A stretch of 52,645 bases of DNA from positions 120,941 to 173,585 of the forward strand of contig JAFDVL010000042.1 in assembly GCA_018268995.1 (NCBI GenBank), in the 5' to 3' direction. The DNA comes from Acidobacteriota bacterium (GTDB taxonomy: Bacteria > Acidobacteriota > Blastocatellia > RBC074). Within the stretch, counting starts at the first letter, position 1, and the number at the start of each line of letters is the position of its first letter. Under the pieces are notes generated by a model. That model was not told the DNA's origin, ran no database searches, and was given only the letters and a program-made list of their open reading frames with translations. Below, piece by piece: positions 16,475-25,965 of the stretch. A program made the position numbers and the translations under genes.

Positions 16475-17005
16475 ATGTATCAGCTCGTCACCTCATCGGC
16501 AAATGATCACTCCGCCAGAAACAAGCAAAGTTCGCAGCGTGGTCAGTCCATGGTGGAATTTTCGTTGCTGATATTACCCTTTCTGCTGGTCACAATTGGG
16601 ATCATTGAAATTGGTCGCGCCTGGTCAGTCAAACAGGCGGTGACAAATGCAGCCCGTGAAGGCACACGAATTCTGTTGTTACCCTACGGTGTACATCAGG
16701 CATGTCCTGACATTGACTGTAGCAGTGCAGAGAGCCTTCAGGCCGCTGCATTAGAAACCACGCGAAAATTTCTGACGAATGCAGGGGTAACGACAGATGA
16801 TTCGATTACCCAAATTACATTGCTGCGACAAACCATAGACACAAGTGGAACCATCACGACCGAACCATTGACTGGCGACCTGCAAAGCGGGGATATGGTT
16901 GGAATCCAGATTCGTCACCAATACACCAGTTTGGTTCAGGGATTCCTGGCAGCTGACAGTTCTATTATCAATCTGGTTGGCGTGAGTGTGATGAAACACG
17001 AGTAA
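16475..17005 (+). CDS. TadE-like pilus assembly protein (second copy)
   Basis: A 176-aa second pseudopilin with the motif RGQSMVEFSLLILPFLLVTI and VKQAVTNAAREGTRI. Like the first copy it has a leader of about 24 residues. Two cysteines (CPDIDC) could pair. No good ribosome site precedes the ATG, and the gap of 95 bases from the first copy is the longest so far in the locus. In other systems TadE and TadF act together as paired minor pilins; this pair probably does the same. Confidence 0.87.
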   Translation: MYQLVTSSANDHSARNKQSSQRGQSMVEFSLLILPFLLVTIGIIEIGRAWSVKQAVTNAAREGTRILLLPYGVHQACPDIDCSSAESLQAAALETTRKFLTNAGVTTDDSITQITLLRQTIDTSGTITTEPLTGDLQSGDMVGIQIRHQYTSLVQGFLAADSSIINLVGVSVMKHE

Positions 17006-17055
17006 TTACGAGTCCCTAATTAGCCAGCAGACGTACTCTTAATGAGGTCTCAATT

Positions 17056-17949
17056 ATGAACAGACGATTTTTATTGGCATTGGCCGCTTCAGCACTTTTC
17101 GGCTTAGTAGCCATCATGATTTTCAGAAATATTTTGCAACGTCAGGTGGATGACGTAAAAAATAGAAATCCAAATCAGATTGTTCATGCAACGACCAAAA
17201 TTCCGGCAGGGACGACCATCGCAGCGAATCAGGTAAGACTTGCTCCTTACGCAACAGTTCCCTTGCCCGAAGGTTCTTTTAGTTTGCCAGCTGATGTCAT
17301 CGGCAAAATTGCGCAGGTAGAGTTGGACGCAAATTTACCCATCCAGGCAAAAAATATCGCCACCCTGGATAAGGTAGGCCCTGGCAATAGACTAAAAGAA
17401 GGAAGCCGCGCAATGGCGATTCGCGTTGATGAAGCCAGCAGCGTCGCGGGCTTTACCACTCCCGGCAGCATCGTAGATGTGGTGGCAGTGGTTACGCCTT
17501 CAGCAAACTCGAAACCCGTTTCAAAAGTGATCGTGCAAAATCTTCGCGTCCTTGCCAACGGAACCAATACGCAGGCCCGAACTGAGGCACAAGGCCGAGT
17601 CGGAAATACGGTAACACTTGAAGTCACACCAGCACAGGCGGAAATCCTTACGCTGGCAATGCGTGAGGGAACACTTCATTTGCTTTTGCGGCATCCGGCA
17701 GATGAAGAATATGTCAATGTTCCACCCGTTGTGATGACAGGCGTAGTAGATGAATACAAGACGGATTCTCGCAACACGACACCTGCCACAAACACAACAG
17801 CGATTCCAACCAACTATCCCGGATGGTTCACGCCTCCGCCACCTAAATCGAGTCCTACCCCGACAGCGACACCCAGCCCGGCGATGAGGATGGCCCAGGT
17901 GAGAGTCATTTCTGGAGATAAAGTAGATACAGTACAAGTCAGACAATAA
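17056..17949 (+). CDS. cpaB: Tad pilus assembly protein CpaB/RcpC
   Basis: A 297-aa protein anchored by one N-terminal helix (about 6-25) with an SAF domain (about 42-105, VHATTKIPAGTTIAANQVRL) and the following RcpC domain (GSRAMAIRVDEASSVAGFTTPGS region, then VDVVAVVTP). CpaB works in the periplasm with the secretin. The C-terminal tail is a Pro/Thr/Ser-rich linker (about 245-280) ending with a short strand. GAGG lies 9-12 bases upstream of the ATG. Confidence 0.92.
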   Translation: MNRRFLLALAASALFGLVAIMIFRNILQRQVDDVKNRNPNQIVHATTKIPAGTTIAANQVRLAPYATVPLPEGSFSLPADVIGKIAQVELDANLPIQAKNIATLDKVGPGNRLKEGSRAMAIRVDEASSVAGFTTPGSIVDVVAVVTPSANSKPVSKVIVQNLRVLANGTNTQARTEAQGRVGNTVTLEVTPAQAEILTLAMREGTLHLLLRHPADEEYVNVPPVVMTGVVDEYKTDSRNTTPATNTTAIPTNYPGWFTPPPPKSSPTPTATPSPAMRMAQVRVISGDKVDTVQVRQ

Positions 17950-17986
17950 ATAACGCCCCTCCCTGTTTTTGCTGAGAAAGGTTTTT

Positions 17987-19489
17987 ATGAGTTATTCCCG
18001 ATTCACCCAACCATTTGCCCACCACTTTGCGGCGGTGTTTGCCCTGGCATTTACGTTGTTCGTTTTGCAACCAATGGCGAAGGCACAGGAAGCCCCCATT
18101 CTGAAGGCTTCATTTACTCGTGATGCAATTCAACCCATCAATATTGATTTACTGGTTGGACAGTCGCGCGTGATCGAATTGGATGGAGAGGTAGACGCCA
18201 CACAGTTTTCCGGGAAGGACATTGTGAGCGTTGGGGTTCTGACAGGTAGAGTGATCGTGGTAAATGCTTTGGGAATCGGGCAGGCAAACGTGGCTGTTGC
18301 GAAAAAGCTGACCTCACAAAATGAATCAGAGCAAGTTCTGGTGTTTCACGTTTTCGTCCAAAAGAATCTGACGCTGATTGATAACCAGATCAAAGTTTTG
18401 TATCCGAAAGAAAATATCCAACTGAGTCAAGTCAATGATTCTGTCGTGCTATCAGGTAGCGTAACGCATCCTGATATAGCCAAGGATGTAGAGAATATTC
18501 TAAAGACTGCCAAAATTGATTTTAGCAATTTGCTCAAAGTGCCTAAGCCCGCTGTCCAGCAGGTTCAAATGGAAGTTCGCATTGCGGAGGTTAACCGCGC
18601 AGCATTGCGCGAAATCGGAGCAGCATTTGGTGTGATGAATCGCACAATCCCAACCTTCATCAGCCCCAATGGCCCGGCAGGTGCCAGCATTCTCGGCGGG
18701 TTAGGACAACAGGCGATTACGCTCAGTAACGCCAGTGCAATGAACATCTTTTTAGGGCGCGCAGATTTGACCTCTGCTTTTATCAATGCGCTACAACAAC
18801 GCGACGCACTTCGGTCTTTAGCTGAGCCAAATATCATCGCTGCCAACGGGGAAACAGGGCAATTTTTATCAGGGGGGAAAATCCCAGTTCCCCAAGTCAC
18901 GTCAGCGACAAATGGACAATCAGGTTTTTCAGTCCAATACCAACCTTATGGCGTTTCACTCAAATTCGTTCCAACGATCAAAGACGAAAATCACATCTCG
19001 ATAAAGCTTGATACCGAAGTATCCAACATCTCCAACACAGGGGCGATTCGCACAAATGGCATTACAATTCCGGGGTTAACAGTAAATAGTGCCAGCACAG
19101 TATTGGAACTCGCCGACGGGCAAAGTTTTGCACTAGCCGGACTGCTGAATAATCGCGAATTGATTAGCACTTCGCAAATCCCAGGTATTGGCAATATCCC
19201 TCTTTTGGGTGAGCTTTTTAAGAGCCGTCGCTTTGAACGCAATGAGTCAGAACTAATGTTCTTATGTACGGTGCGTATGGTGACGCCATTGAATCCAGAT
19301 CAGATCCCTCGCTTACCAGGTGCTCCACCAAATAACACCTCGACTTCCACCAAACCAGACAATAACGTGCCTAATCTCAATGGCGCACCGGCAACGTTAT
19401 CCTTGCCCGCTTCCAATTTACTGGAAGGCGAGTCCGGGCATGTCGTCCCGAAAAAAGTAACGAAGGCAACGCCAAAAACAGATAACTAA
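17987..19489 (+). CDS. cpaC: Tad pilus outer-membrane secretin CpaC/RcpA
   Basis: A 500-aa type II/III secretion-family secretin that forms the outer-membrane pore for the pilus. Signal peptide to about residue 34 (ending PMAKAQ). The N-domain (about 45-120) is the pilus/BON-type domain, followed by the secretin core at about 190-420 with QMEVRIAEVNRAALREIG, LAEPNIIAANGETGQFL, GVSLKFVPTI and ALAGLLNNRE, all typical. The C-terminal 80 residues are a Pro/Asn/Thr-rich tail. ATG 17987 with AGAAAGG upstream is preferred over a TTG at 17969. Confidence 0.93.
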   Translation: MSYSRFTQPFAHHFAAVFALAFTLFVLQPMAKAQEAPILKASFTRDAIQPINIDLLVGQSRVIELDGEVDATQFSGKDIVSVGVLTGRVIVVNALGIGQANVAVAKKLTSQNESEQVLVFHVFVQKNLTLIDNQIKVLYPKENIQLSQVNDSVVLSGSVTHPDIAKDVENILKTAKIDFSNLLKVPKPAVQQVQMEVRIAEVNRAALREIGAAFGVMNRTIPTFISPNGPAGASILGGLGQQAITLSNASAMNIFLGRADLTSAFINALQQRDALRSLAEPNIIAANGETGQFLSGGKIPVPQVTSATNGQSGFSVQYQPYGVSLKFVPTIKDENHISIKLDTEVSNISNTGAIRTNGITIPGLTVNSASTVLELADGQSFALAGLLNNRELISTSQIPGIGNIPLLGELFKSRRFERNESELMFLCTVRMVTPLNPDQIPRLPGAPPNNTSTSTKPDNNVPNLNGAPATLSLPASNLLEGESGHVVPKKVTKATPKTDN

Positions 19490-19500
19490 AGTCACTCCTT

Positions 19501-20880
19501 ATGCGTCGTTTTGCCGGAACACAACAACGCAGATCAGAACGTGGCACCGTGCTGCTGATGGCGACTGTAACCATTTTGGTTGTGGTTGGTATGCTGGCGC
19601 TGGCGGTAGACGTTGGCTATCTGATGAGCGGGCGAGGCCAGTTGCAAAACATCATGGACTCAGCAGCCTTGGCCGCTGCTCAGGGACTTCGCGTTGCCAT
19701 CGAACCAACTGGGAATACAACCGAACAAGACTTGATTGTCCGCAAACTGGCCCGCGATATGGCGCTCTTCAATCCGATGCGGCGCGCAGATGGAACGAGC
19801 GGGCTCAACTTAGCGGATGATGACATTATGGTTGAATATCCACCAGATTATCCGATTCAACCAGCCCGCGTCATCGTCAAACACCGCCTTGGTCTGCCCA
19901 TGATTTTCGGCAATGTATTTGGCCTTTCCAGCATGAATATCAGTGCGGTCGCTATTGCTGGCACGAAGATCGTTGATGGCGGAACGGGATTCGTCAGCGG
20001 GTGCTGGCGTCCCATTTTGATGCCAGATACGTTTTATGGCGGTGATGGCCAGGTGTGGGCGATTTGTGATCCGACGGCGAATTTTCCAGATGGCAGCCGT
20101 CCCTGTCGTTCAACGGGGCCCCCAAACCAGGACCCGACGATTGCGCTGCAAAACGGTGATCGTTATGCCTCTCGATTCGCTTCGGTCAGTGCGGGAAGTG
20201 ACCGCAACCAAAACGCAAATTTTACGCAAGCCTGGCCCCCTGGCGGCAATATCATCGGGGAGCCAACCAGCATCCGGGATGCGTATAATCAGACCGAGCT
20301 AAAATATGTCAATGGAGTTCTCACGGGCAGAAACCTCATTGGACAACGCATGCGCTTACGTCCCGGCGACTGGCGCATCGTGGACTTTGCTGGCAGCAAT
20401 ATCACGGGAAGTTTCCCATCGAATCCGGTGGAACAAATCAATTATGGGTGCTGTACTCCCCTCAAGGTAGGCAAACTGGTGAAGGTCTATACCCCAACAG
20501 ACGATAATCTGGGCGTATATCAAAACTTCATTCAACAGCTTCAGACCTATCTTGCCACGTTTTCTCCGGGAAACGATCTACCGACGCAAGGATCACAACT
20601 CTATCGCTTTGCGCAAACGCAAAAATTCCCAACACCGAATGCAAATCCACGGGTCATCCCGGTCTTACTTTGCAGTCCCATTCAATATTCAATTAGCCCC
20701 AATACGCCGCAGTTTTTTGTTACGAATATCGGCGCTTTTTTTCTTGAAACAGTCAGCCCTGATGGATTTCTTAGTGGTTATTTTGTGCGCGAAGTCGTCA
20801 CAGGAGGAACCCCGCTGCAACCTCAAAATGAGGTGTCCAACAGCGGGTTGCTCCCAATTTCTGTGAACCTGGTCAGATAA
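19501..20880 (+). CDS. TadG-like pilus assembly protein
   Basis: A 459-aa protein with one N-terminal helix in the TadE/TadG arrangement: SERGTVLLMATVTILVVVGM, then LAVDVGYLMSGRGQLQNIMDSAALAAAQG, the hallmark of putative Flp pilus-assembly TadG. The large extracytoplasmic part contains several cysteines and many Gly/Asn/Pro residues, with no clear VWA domain although many TadG proteins carry one. It starts 11 bases after the secretin stop and ends the first half of the locus. Confidence 0.87.
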   Translation: MRRFAGTQQRRSERGTVLLMATVTILVVVGMLALAVDVGYLMSGRGQLQNIMDSAALAAAQGLRVAIEPTGNTTEQDLIVRKLARDMALFNPMRRADGTSGLNLADDDIMVEYPPDYPIQPARVIVKHRLGLPMIFGNVFGLSSMNISAVAIAGTKIVDGGTGFVSGCWRPILMPDTFYGGDGQVWAICDPTANFPDGSRPCRSTGPPNQDPTIALQNGDRYASRFASVSAGSDRNQNANFTQAWPPGGNIIGEPTSIRDAYNQTELKYVNGVLTGRNLIGQRMRLRPGDWRIVDFAGSNITGSFPSNPVEQINYGCCTPLKVGKLVKVYTPTDDNLGVYQNFIQQLQTYLATFSPGNDLPTQGSQLYRFAQTQKFPTPNANPRVIPVLLCSPIQYSISPNTPQFFVTNIGAFFLETVSPDGFLSGYFVREVVTGGTPLQPQNEVSNSGLLPISVNLVR

Positions 20881-20924
20881 GGTTCCAGCTCCGGTTGAGG
20901 TTTATAGGTTTCGGTTTTAAAAGT

Positions 20925-20954
20925 TTGTAGTTTCTTAGGTTTTGTGCGTATAAT
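20925..20954 (+). promoter_or_regulatory. Probable internal promoter of the Tad motor genes
   Basis: A perfect TATAAT at 20949-20954 with a partial TTGTAG 18 bases upstream stands in the 204-base gap between tadG and cpaE. This gap is by far the largest in the locus and separates the envelope components from the cytoplasmic ATPases and platform proteins. Confidence 0.45.
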
Positions 20955-21029
20955 CCAACTCCAATATCCTCCCATTGGCAGATACGATTTACCCGCTTGC
21001 GGGCGCATTCAAAACGAATTGTGATAGGC

Positions 21030-21063
21030 AACAATCCGATTAAATGCTAGTGCATGGATTGTT
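21030..21063 (+). promoter_or_regulatory. Inverted repeat in the leader of cpaE
   Basis: A perfect 8-base inverted repeat, AACAATCC at 21030-21037 and GGATTGTT at 21056-21063, with an inner ATGC/GCAT pair. It ends eight bases before the AGGAAAAGG ribosome site of cpaE. It could be an operator or an mRNA hairpin affecting translation of the motor genes. Confidence 0.45.
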
Positions 21064-21084
21064 ACGGGTGAGGAAAAGGTTTTT

Positions 21085-22275
21085 GTGATAAGAAGTATTT
21101 CAGTTGTCATCATAGGTCGTAACTTGACTCAGCAAGAACGCACGAGAATGCGTAGCGCTGCCAGTGTGCCGATTTCCATCGTGGCCGAATTGCCCAATAA
21201 TGTTCAGGCTATTGAGCAAATTAATCGCCTCCGCCCACAAGCTGCACTGGTAATGCTCAACGGGGATCTTCCCAAAAGTTTGCAAATGGTCGAACGCTTG
21301 CGTCAGGAGGTTCCTGACACTGCGGTTATCTGTTCCAGTGAGGAAAGTTCCTCTGACGTGATTCTGCAATCATTCCGTTCGGGTGCCACGGAGTTTATTC
21401 GCCAACCATTGACCGAATCTGAAATCAACGAAGTTTTTACCAAGCTTGAGCAAGCCCGCCTGCGTTCGGCAGAGGAAACCCAACAAGGTCGCGTGATTGC
21501 GGTTTATTCCAGCAAAGGCGGTTGCGGTACGACCTTTGTCACCGCGAATCTGGCTGTCGCATTAGCACGACTCGGTCGCAATCGTGCAACGATTGTTGAT
21601 TTGAACTTGCAGGCAGGAGATCAGCCGACGTATCTGGGAATTGAGAACACGCCATACACAATTTACGATGTCGTTCGCAACTTTGATCGGCTCGACGATG
21701 ATTTGCTCAATAGCTACCTGACGCCTCGCGGGAAGTTGATTTCCCTCCTGGCGGCTCCCACAGAAATCGGCAGAGATGAAGATGTACGCCCGGAACATAT
21801 TACTCAAATCATCACGATGCTGCGGGCGCAACCTGGTTACATCTTGATTGACCCACAACACTCGCTGAGCGAAAACACGATTGCCGCTTTGGATTTGGCA
21901 GATGATCTGGTCTTACTGCTCACGCTGGATATTCCATCCATTCGTAGCGCCAAACGCGCACTCGATATTTTCCGTCGCCTGGGCTATGAAAAGAGCCGTA
22001 TTAAGGTTGTGCTAAATCGGTATACCAAGTCGCCGGAATTTGAGATTGGGCAAATTGAAAAGGTCTTGGAACACAAGATTGAAACCTGGCTTTCCAACGA
22101 CTACAAGGCGGCCATTTCCTCAATCAATATGGGCGAACCTTTGGTGCAGTCGAAAACCCAATCACGCCTGCAAGCGGAATTCACGAAGCTCGCTTCCAAG
22201 TTGGCTGATATTCATGTAGATGATGATCCGCGTCCGGCCTCGCGTAGCACGTGGTTTCCTTTCGCCAGGAAATAA
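21085..22275 (+). CDS. cpaE: Tad pilus localisation ATPase CpaE/TadZ
   Basis: A 396-aa protein. Residues 1-125 form a receiver-like domain in which the usual phospho-acceptor region reads ALVMLNGD, so phosphorylation is doubtful. Residues 136-370 are a MinD/ParA-type ATPase with the deviant Walker A SSKGGCGTT (142-150). In other Tad systems CpaE/TadZ sits at the pole and directs pilus assembly. It uses a GTG start with a strong AGGAAAAGG six bases upstream. A perfect -10 and an inverted repeat lie in the leader. Confidence 0.92.
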   Translation: MIRSISVVIIGRNLTQQERTRMRSAASVPISIVAELPNNVQAIEQINRLRPQAALVMLNGDLPKSLQMVERLRQEVPDTAVICSSEESSSDVILQSFRSGATEFIRQPLTESEINEVFTKLEQARLRSAEETQQGRVIAVYSSKGGCGTTFVTANLAVALARLGRNRATIVDLNLQAGDQPTYLGIENTPYTIYDVVRNFDRLDDDLLNSYLTPRGKLISLLAAPTEIGRDEDVRPEHITQIITMLRAQPGYILIDPQHSLSENTIAALDLADDLVLLLTLDIPSIRSAKRALDIFRRLGYEKSRIKVVLNRYTKSPEFEIGQIEKVLEHKIETWLSNDYKAAISSINMGEPLVQSKTQSRLQAEFTKLASKLADIHVDDDPRPASRSTWFPFARK

Positions 22276-22312
22276 ACCGCAGAACGAATCCGCGCCCTAA
22301 CCCGTAGTACCT

Positions 22313-23635
22313 ATGGCCTCGCTGAAAGACCGTCTCGAACAAGAAAGAAATAGTTATCCTCGTGGTAGCGCCTCAAACGAATATCAGGAGTTGAAAACGC
22401 GCGTCCATCGCCTGCTGATCCCTCGATTACCCCTCGCCAAACTGGAAACCGCTGAAGACACGGAAAAGCAAACCCAAGTCAACAAGTGGATCAATATCAT
22501 CCTGACTGAGGAAAAGACTGTTCTCAGCGCGATTGACCGTGAACGATTGCAAACCGAGGTTTACGACGAACTCTTCGGCTTCGGCCCGTTGGAACCGCTG
22601 CTCGCGGACAAGACCATTTCTGATATTTTGGTCAATGGATGGAATAACGTTTATATTGAGCGCGCTGGCCTTCTGGAACGAATCGAAGCGACCTTCAAAG
22701 ATGACGACCATTTGTTGCAAATCATTGATCGCATCGTTTCGCGCATTGGGCGGCGCATTGATGAATCGTCGCCGATGGTGGATGCACGTTTACCAGATGG
22801 CTCTCGTGTAAACGCGATCATTCCGCCGCTTTCCTTGAGTGGGCCGGTGTTATCCATTCGTCGCTTTGGTGTCAACCCATTAACGATTGATAACTTACTG
22901 GATTATGAGACGATCACAGCACCGATGGTGGAATTTCTGGATGCCTGTACCAAATCACGGCTGAATCTCTTAATCTCTGGCGGAACAGGATCAGGGAAAA
23001 CCACACTGCTCAATTGCCTTTCGGCCTTCATTCCACCGGAAGAACGTCTTGTCACCATCGAAGATTCGGCTGAATTAAAACTGCAACAGCCACACGTAGT
23101 TCGCTTGGAAACGCGCCCGTCAAATATCGAAGGACGTGGCGAAATCAATCAACGCCAACTCCTGCGTAACGCGCTTCGTATGCGTCCCGACCGCATCATC
23201 ATCGGCGAAGTCCGTGGCGAAGAAGCAATTGATATGCTGCAAGCAATGAACACGGGTCACGATGGCAGTATGACGACCATTCACGCCAACTCGCCACGCG
23301 ACGCTCTCTCTCGTCTGGAAACAATGGTTTCCATTGCCGGGCTGCGGCTTTCGGATAAATCAATGCGTCAACAAATTGCAGCCGCGATTGATTTGGTGAT
23401 TCAGGTCACACGATTGAGCGATGGAACCCGCAAGGTCAGCAGCATTTCAGAAATCACTGGGCTTGAAGGCGAAGTCATCACGATGCAGGAAATATTCAGC
23501 TATCGGCGCACGGGGTTGGGGCGACATGGCGAAGTGCGTGGTTACTTTTCCGCATCCGGGATACGTCCGAAATGCAGTGAAAAGCTTGAAATCTATGGCT
23601 ACCAGTTACCGGCGTTAACCTTTTCCGAAATTTGA
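22313..23635 (+). CDS. cpaF: Tad pilus secretion ATPase CpaF/TadA
   Basis: A 440-aa hexameric secretion ATPase of the VirB11/TadA family that powers Flp pilus extension and possibly retraction. Walker A GGTGSGKTT at 223-231, Walker B and Asp box near RPDRIIIGEVRGEEA, His box GHDGSMTTIHANSP. The N-terminal domain (FGFGPLEPLLADKTISDILVNG) is also typical. The length is close to the family norm. It follows cpaE by 37 bases and is followed by tadB after six. Confidence 0.95.
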   Translation: MASLKDRLEQERNSYPRGSASNEYQELKTRVHRLLIPRLPLAKLETAEDTEKQTQVNKWINIILTEEKTVLSAIDRERLQTEVYDELFGFGPLEPLLADKTISDILVNGWNNVYIERAGLLERIEATFKDDDHLLQIIDRIVSRIGRRIDESSPMVDARLPDGSRVNAIIPPLSLSGPVLSIRRFGVNPLTIDNLLDYETITAPMVEFLDACTKSRLNLLISGGTGSGKTTLLNCLSAFIPPEERLVTIEDSAELKLQQPHVVRLETRPSNIEGRGEINQRQLLRNALRMRPDRIIIGEVRGEEAIDMLQAMNTGHDGSMTTIHANSPRDALSRLETMVSIAGLRLSDKSMRQQIAAAIDLVIQVTRLSDGTRKVSSISEITGLEGEVITMQEIFSYRRTGLGRHGEVRGYFSASGIRPKCSEKLEIYGYQLPALTFSEI

Positions 23636-23641
23636 TCTGCT

Positions 23642-24622
23642 ATGGAAATTCTTGGCATTATCTTCATTTCCCTAACGCTGATTTTCCTGACCTTGGCAAT
23701 CTATTTTTATGTCAGCCGGGATCTGGACCGGTATCACCGCCGCGTCGAAGAACGTTTGCAAAAACTCATTGATGAACGCGGTCCAGCCGTTGTCAGTCAG
23801 CGCGATATTCAGGAACTTAAGCAGGAATTACTGAGCGATATTCCAGTTTTTCACCAACTGCTGCTCAGGTTTGAAGTCTTCAACCAGCTACAAGCGATCC
23901 TGCGCCAGGCGGAGTTTACCAACATCACTGTTTACAAATTCGTCGTCAGCAGCCTGATTGGCGGTTTTATTGTGGCAGCATTAGCCGCATATTTTCAGCG
24001 ATCTTTTTTTGTCTGGCTCGTCAGCTTAATCGTCGTGAGCCTGCTCCCATTATTCTTTGTGTTAAGTCGCCGCCGCCGCCGCTTCAGGCTTTTTATCGAA
24101 CAACTGCCTGAAGCGTTGGAAATGATCGTTCGTTCTTTACAGGCCGGACACAGTTTTAGCTCTGCGTTGCAAGCCATTGCGACAGAAATGCCGAATCCAG
24201 TCGCGCGCGAATTTGGAAAGGCATACGAAGAACAGAATCTTGGCCTAAGCATGAAAGTTGCACTTGAGAATCTGGCCGAACGTGTTCCGATTATGGATTT
24301 GAAGCTGTGCGTCACAGCAATTCTGATCCAACGCGAAGTCGGTGGGAATCTCTCAGAAGTGCTGGCAAACATCAGCCACACGATTCGGGAACGTTTCAGA
24401 ATTCAAGGTGAAATCCGCGTCAAAACAGCGCAGGCACGACTTTCCGGTTACATCGTCAGCGCATTGCCATTTATTTTATTTTTCTGGATCAATGCCGCGA
24501 ATCCAAAGTATTTGCAATCCCTCTACGATCATCCGATGGGAATGTATATTTTGGGAACGGGCATCGCCATGCAAATCATCGGCTGGTTGATTATTCGCAA
24601 AGTTGTAAAAATTGAAATCTAG
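23642..24622 (+). CDS. tadB: Tad pilus inner-membrane platform protein TadB
   Basis: A 326-aa polytopic protein of the type II secretion GspF family, forming with TadC the membrane platform turned by the ATPase. One N-terminal helix, then helices near 100-140, a soluble GspF domain (about 160-270: QLPEALEMIVRSLQAGHSF, then IQREVGGNLSEVLANISH, a strongly conserved motif), and two C-terminal helices. It starts six bases after cpaF. Confidence 0.93.
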   Translation: MEILGIIFISLTLIFLTLAIYFYVSRDLDRYHRRVEERLQKLIDERGPAVVSQRDIQELKQELLSDIPVFHQLLLRFEVFNQLQAILRQAEFTNITVYKFVVSSLIGGFIVAALAAYFQRSFFVWLVSLIVVSLLPLFFVLSRRRRRFRLFIEQLPEALEMIVRSLQAGHSFSSALQAIATEMPNPVAREFGKAYEEQNLGLSMKVALENLAERVPIMDLKLCVTAILIQREVGGNLSEVLANISHTIRERFRIQGEIRVKTAQARLSGYIVSALPFILFFWINAANPKYLQSLYDHPMGMYILGTGIAMQIIGWLIIRKVVKIEI

Positions 24623-24711
24623 TGCCAGATTCACCAGAGTCCTGGATCATCATAAGCAGGTAACAACAAATCCTGCTGTTGTGGCTTCCAGTTTTTCAGA
24701 CTGTTACATTT

Positions 24712-25647
24712 ATGAATTTCGCTTTCTACATTGCCATCATGATGTCGTTTATTGGCGCAGGCCTGGCGGTGTATTATTGGATCGCTCGCCCTGTCAGCCC
24801 ATTTGATGAACGATTGCGGGAAATCAATCCACGGCTGGATCGTGAAGTAGCACCTCCGCCCGTCAGCAAAAAAGTGAATACCGTCATTGTTGAGCGTGTG
24901 GCAAAGCCCGTCTATCGAATCACACGCCCGTCTAATCGCAATGTGCGACGGTTGCGGCGACGCTTGATGAAAGCAGGATTTGTTTCAGAAAATGCGGTCT
25001 CTGTTTATACCGTCATTCGAGTTTTCGCGGCGATCTTGTTACCGATTTCGGTCTTCTTCTTATTGATTGCCATCAATTTTCCCCGTGGTCCGCAATTTGT
25101 CGCACTTGTTCTGCTCGGAGCGATTTTCGGACTTTTTATCCCCTCGTTTACCCTGTCGCGGCTGATGGCGAAACGGCAGCAAAAGATTTCACGGGCATTG
25201 CCGGATGCAATTGACCTGATGGTAGTTTGCGTCGAAGCGGGCCTGGGACTGAATGCTGCATTACAGCGAGTGGGACGGGAGTTGGAACTGGTCGAGCCGA
25301 TTCTGTCGGCAGAACTTGCGATTACGAACCGAGAAATTCGGGCGGGAAAACCGCGCGATGAAGCCTTACGAAATTTAGGGGATCGAACTGGTGTAGACGA
25401 TATAAAATCGCTGGTGGCGATGCTAATCCAGAGCGACCGTTTCGGCACATCTATCGCATCTTCCCTACGTGTCTTCGCGGATTCGATGCGAACAAAACGC
25501 CGACAACGAGCAGAAGAGATGGTCTCAAAGGCTTCGATTAAGTTGATTTTTCCGCTGCTCTTATTTATCTTTCCTGCGCTACTAATTGTACTACTCGGAC
25601 CAGCTTTGATTATGCTTTATCAAGCGCTTGATCAACTGAGTAAATAA
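24712..25647 (+). CDS. tadC: Tad pilus inner-membrane platform protein TadC
   Basis: A 311-aa GspF-family protein, paralogue and partner of TadB. Motifs LPDAIDLMVVCVEAGLGLNA, then LVAMLIQSDRFGTSIASSLR mark the GspF domain (about 165-275), with membrane helices before and after. ATG 24712 is preferred over a TTG at 24679. The ribosome site is poor, perhaps relying on coupling to tadB 89 bases upstream. Confidence 0.92.
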   Translation: MNFAFYIAIMMSFIGAGLAVYYWIARPVSPFDERLREINPRLDREVAPPPVSKKVNTVIVERVAKPVYRITRPSNRNVRRLRRRLMKAGFVSENAVSVYTVIRVFAAILLPISVFFLLIAINFPRGPQFVALVLLGAIFGLFIPSFTLSRLMAKRQQKISRALPDAIDLMVVCVEAGLGLNAALQRVGRELELVEPILSAELAITNREIRAGKPRDEALRNLGDRTGVDDIKSLVAMLIQSDRFGTSIASSLRVFADSMRTKRRQRAEEMVSKASIKLIFPLLLFIFPALLIVLLGPALIMLYQALDQLSK

Positions 25648-25797
25648 GCTCAGGCGCATTGATGAATCAGATCGTTTAGGTAGCGACTCCCCCGACAGTC
25701 CGGCTCCCAAGCAGTTGTTTGTTTCTGCTGTCGAGAGGAAGTGGTCAACACCTTGCAAGCTAGCAGTTTGCTTGAATTCATAGTCAGGAGATTCCAC

Positions 25798-25959
25798 ATG
25801 TTTATGTTGGTTGCTTTGCTCCAACAAGCCCCAACTCAACCTGATGATCTAACACTAAATTGGGTCATCCTTGCAGTCTTGCTGGTCATTGCCGCAATTC
25901 TGGGTGTGATTGTCGTCAAGCGCCGGATGCGCGAACAAGATGACGATTACGATATTTGA
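25798..25959 (+). CDS. Small single-pass membrane protein, unknown
   Basis: A 53-aa protein. CAGGAG eight bases upstream fixes ATG 25798; the longer frame to 25741 lacks a site. A short extracytoplasmic N-terminus (LQQAPTQPDD) is followed by one helix (WVILAVLLVIAAILGVIVV) and a charged end (KRRMREQDDDYDI). No cysteine or catalytic motif. It stands between tadC and the DUF192 gene, seven bases from the latter. Whether it serves the pilus is unknown. The 150 bases upstream hold nothing recognisable. Confidence 0.65.
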   Translation: MFMLVALLQQAPTQPDDLTLNWVILAVLLVIAAILGVIVVKRRMREQDDDYDI

Positions 25960-25965
25960 CCGTCC

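Noticed and set aside
25648..25797. Riboswitch-like element before the small membrane protein
   Set aside because: A C-rich segment with GGTAGCG and CCGGCTCC recalled c-di-GMP riboswitch words, but the order and pairings did not fit that or any other class I know.
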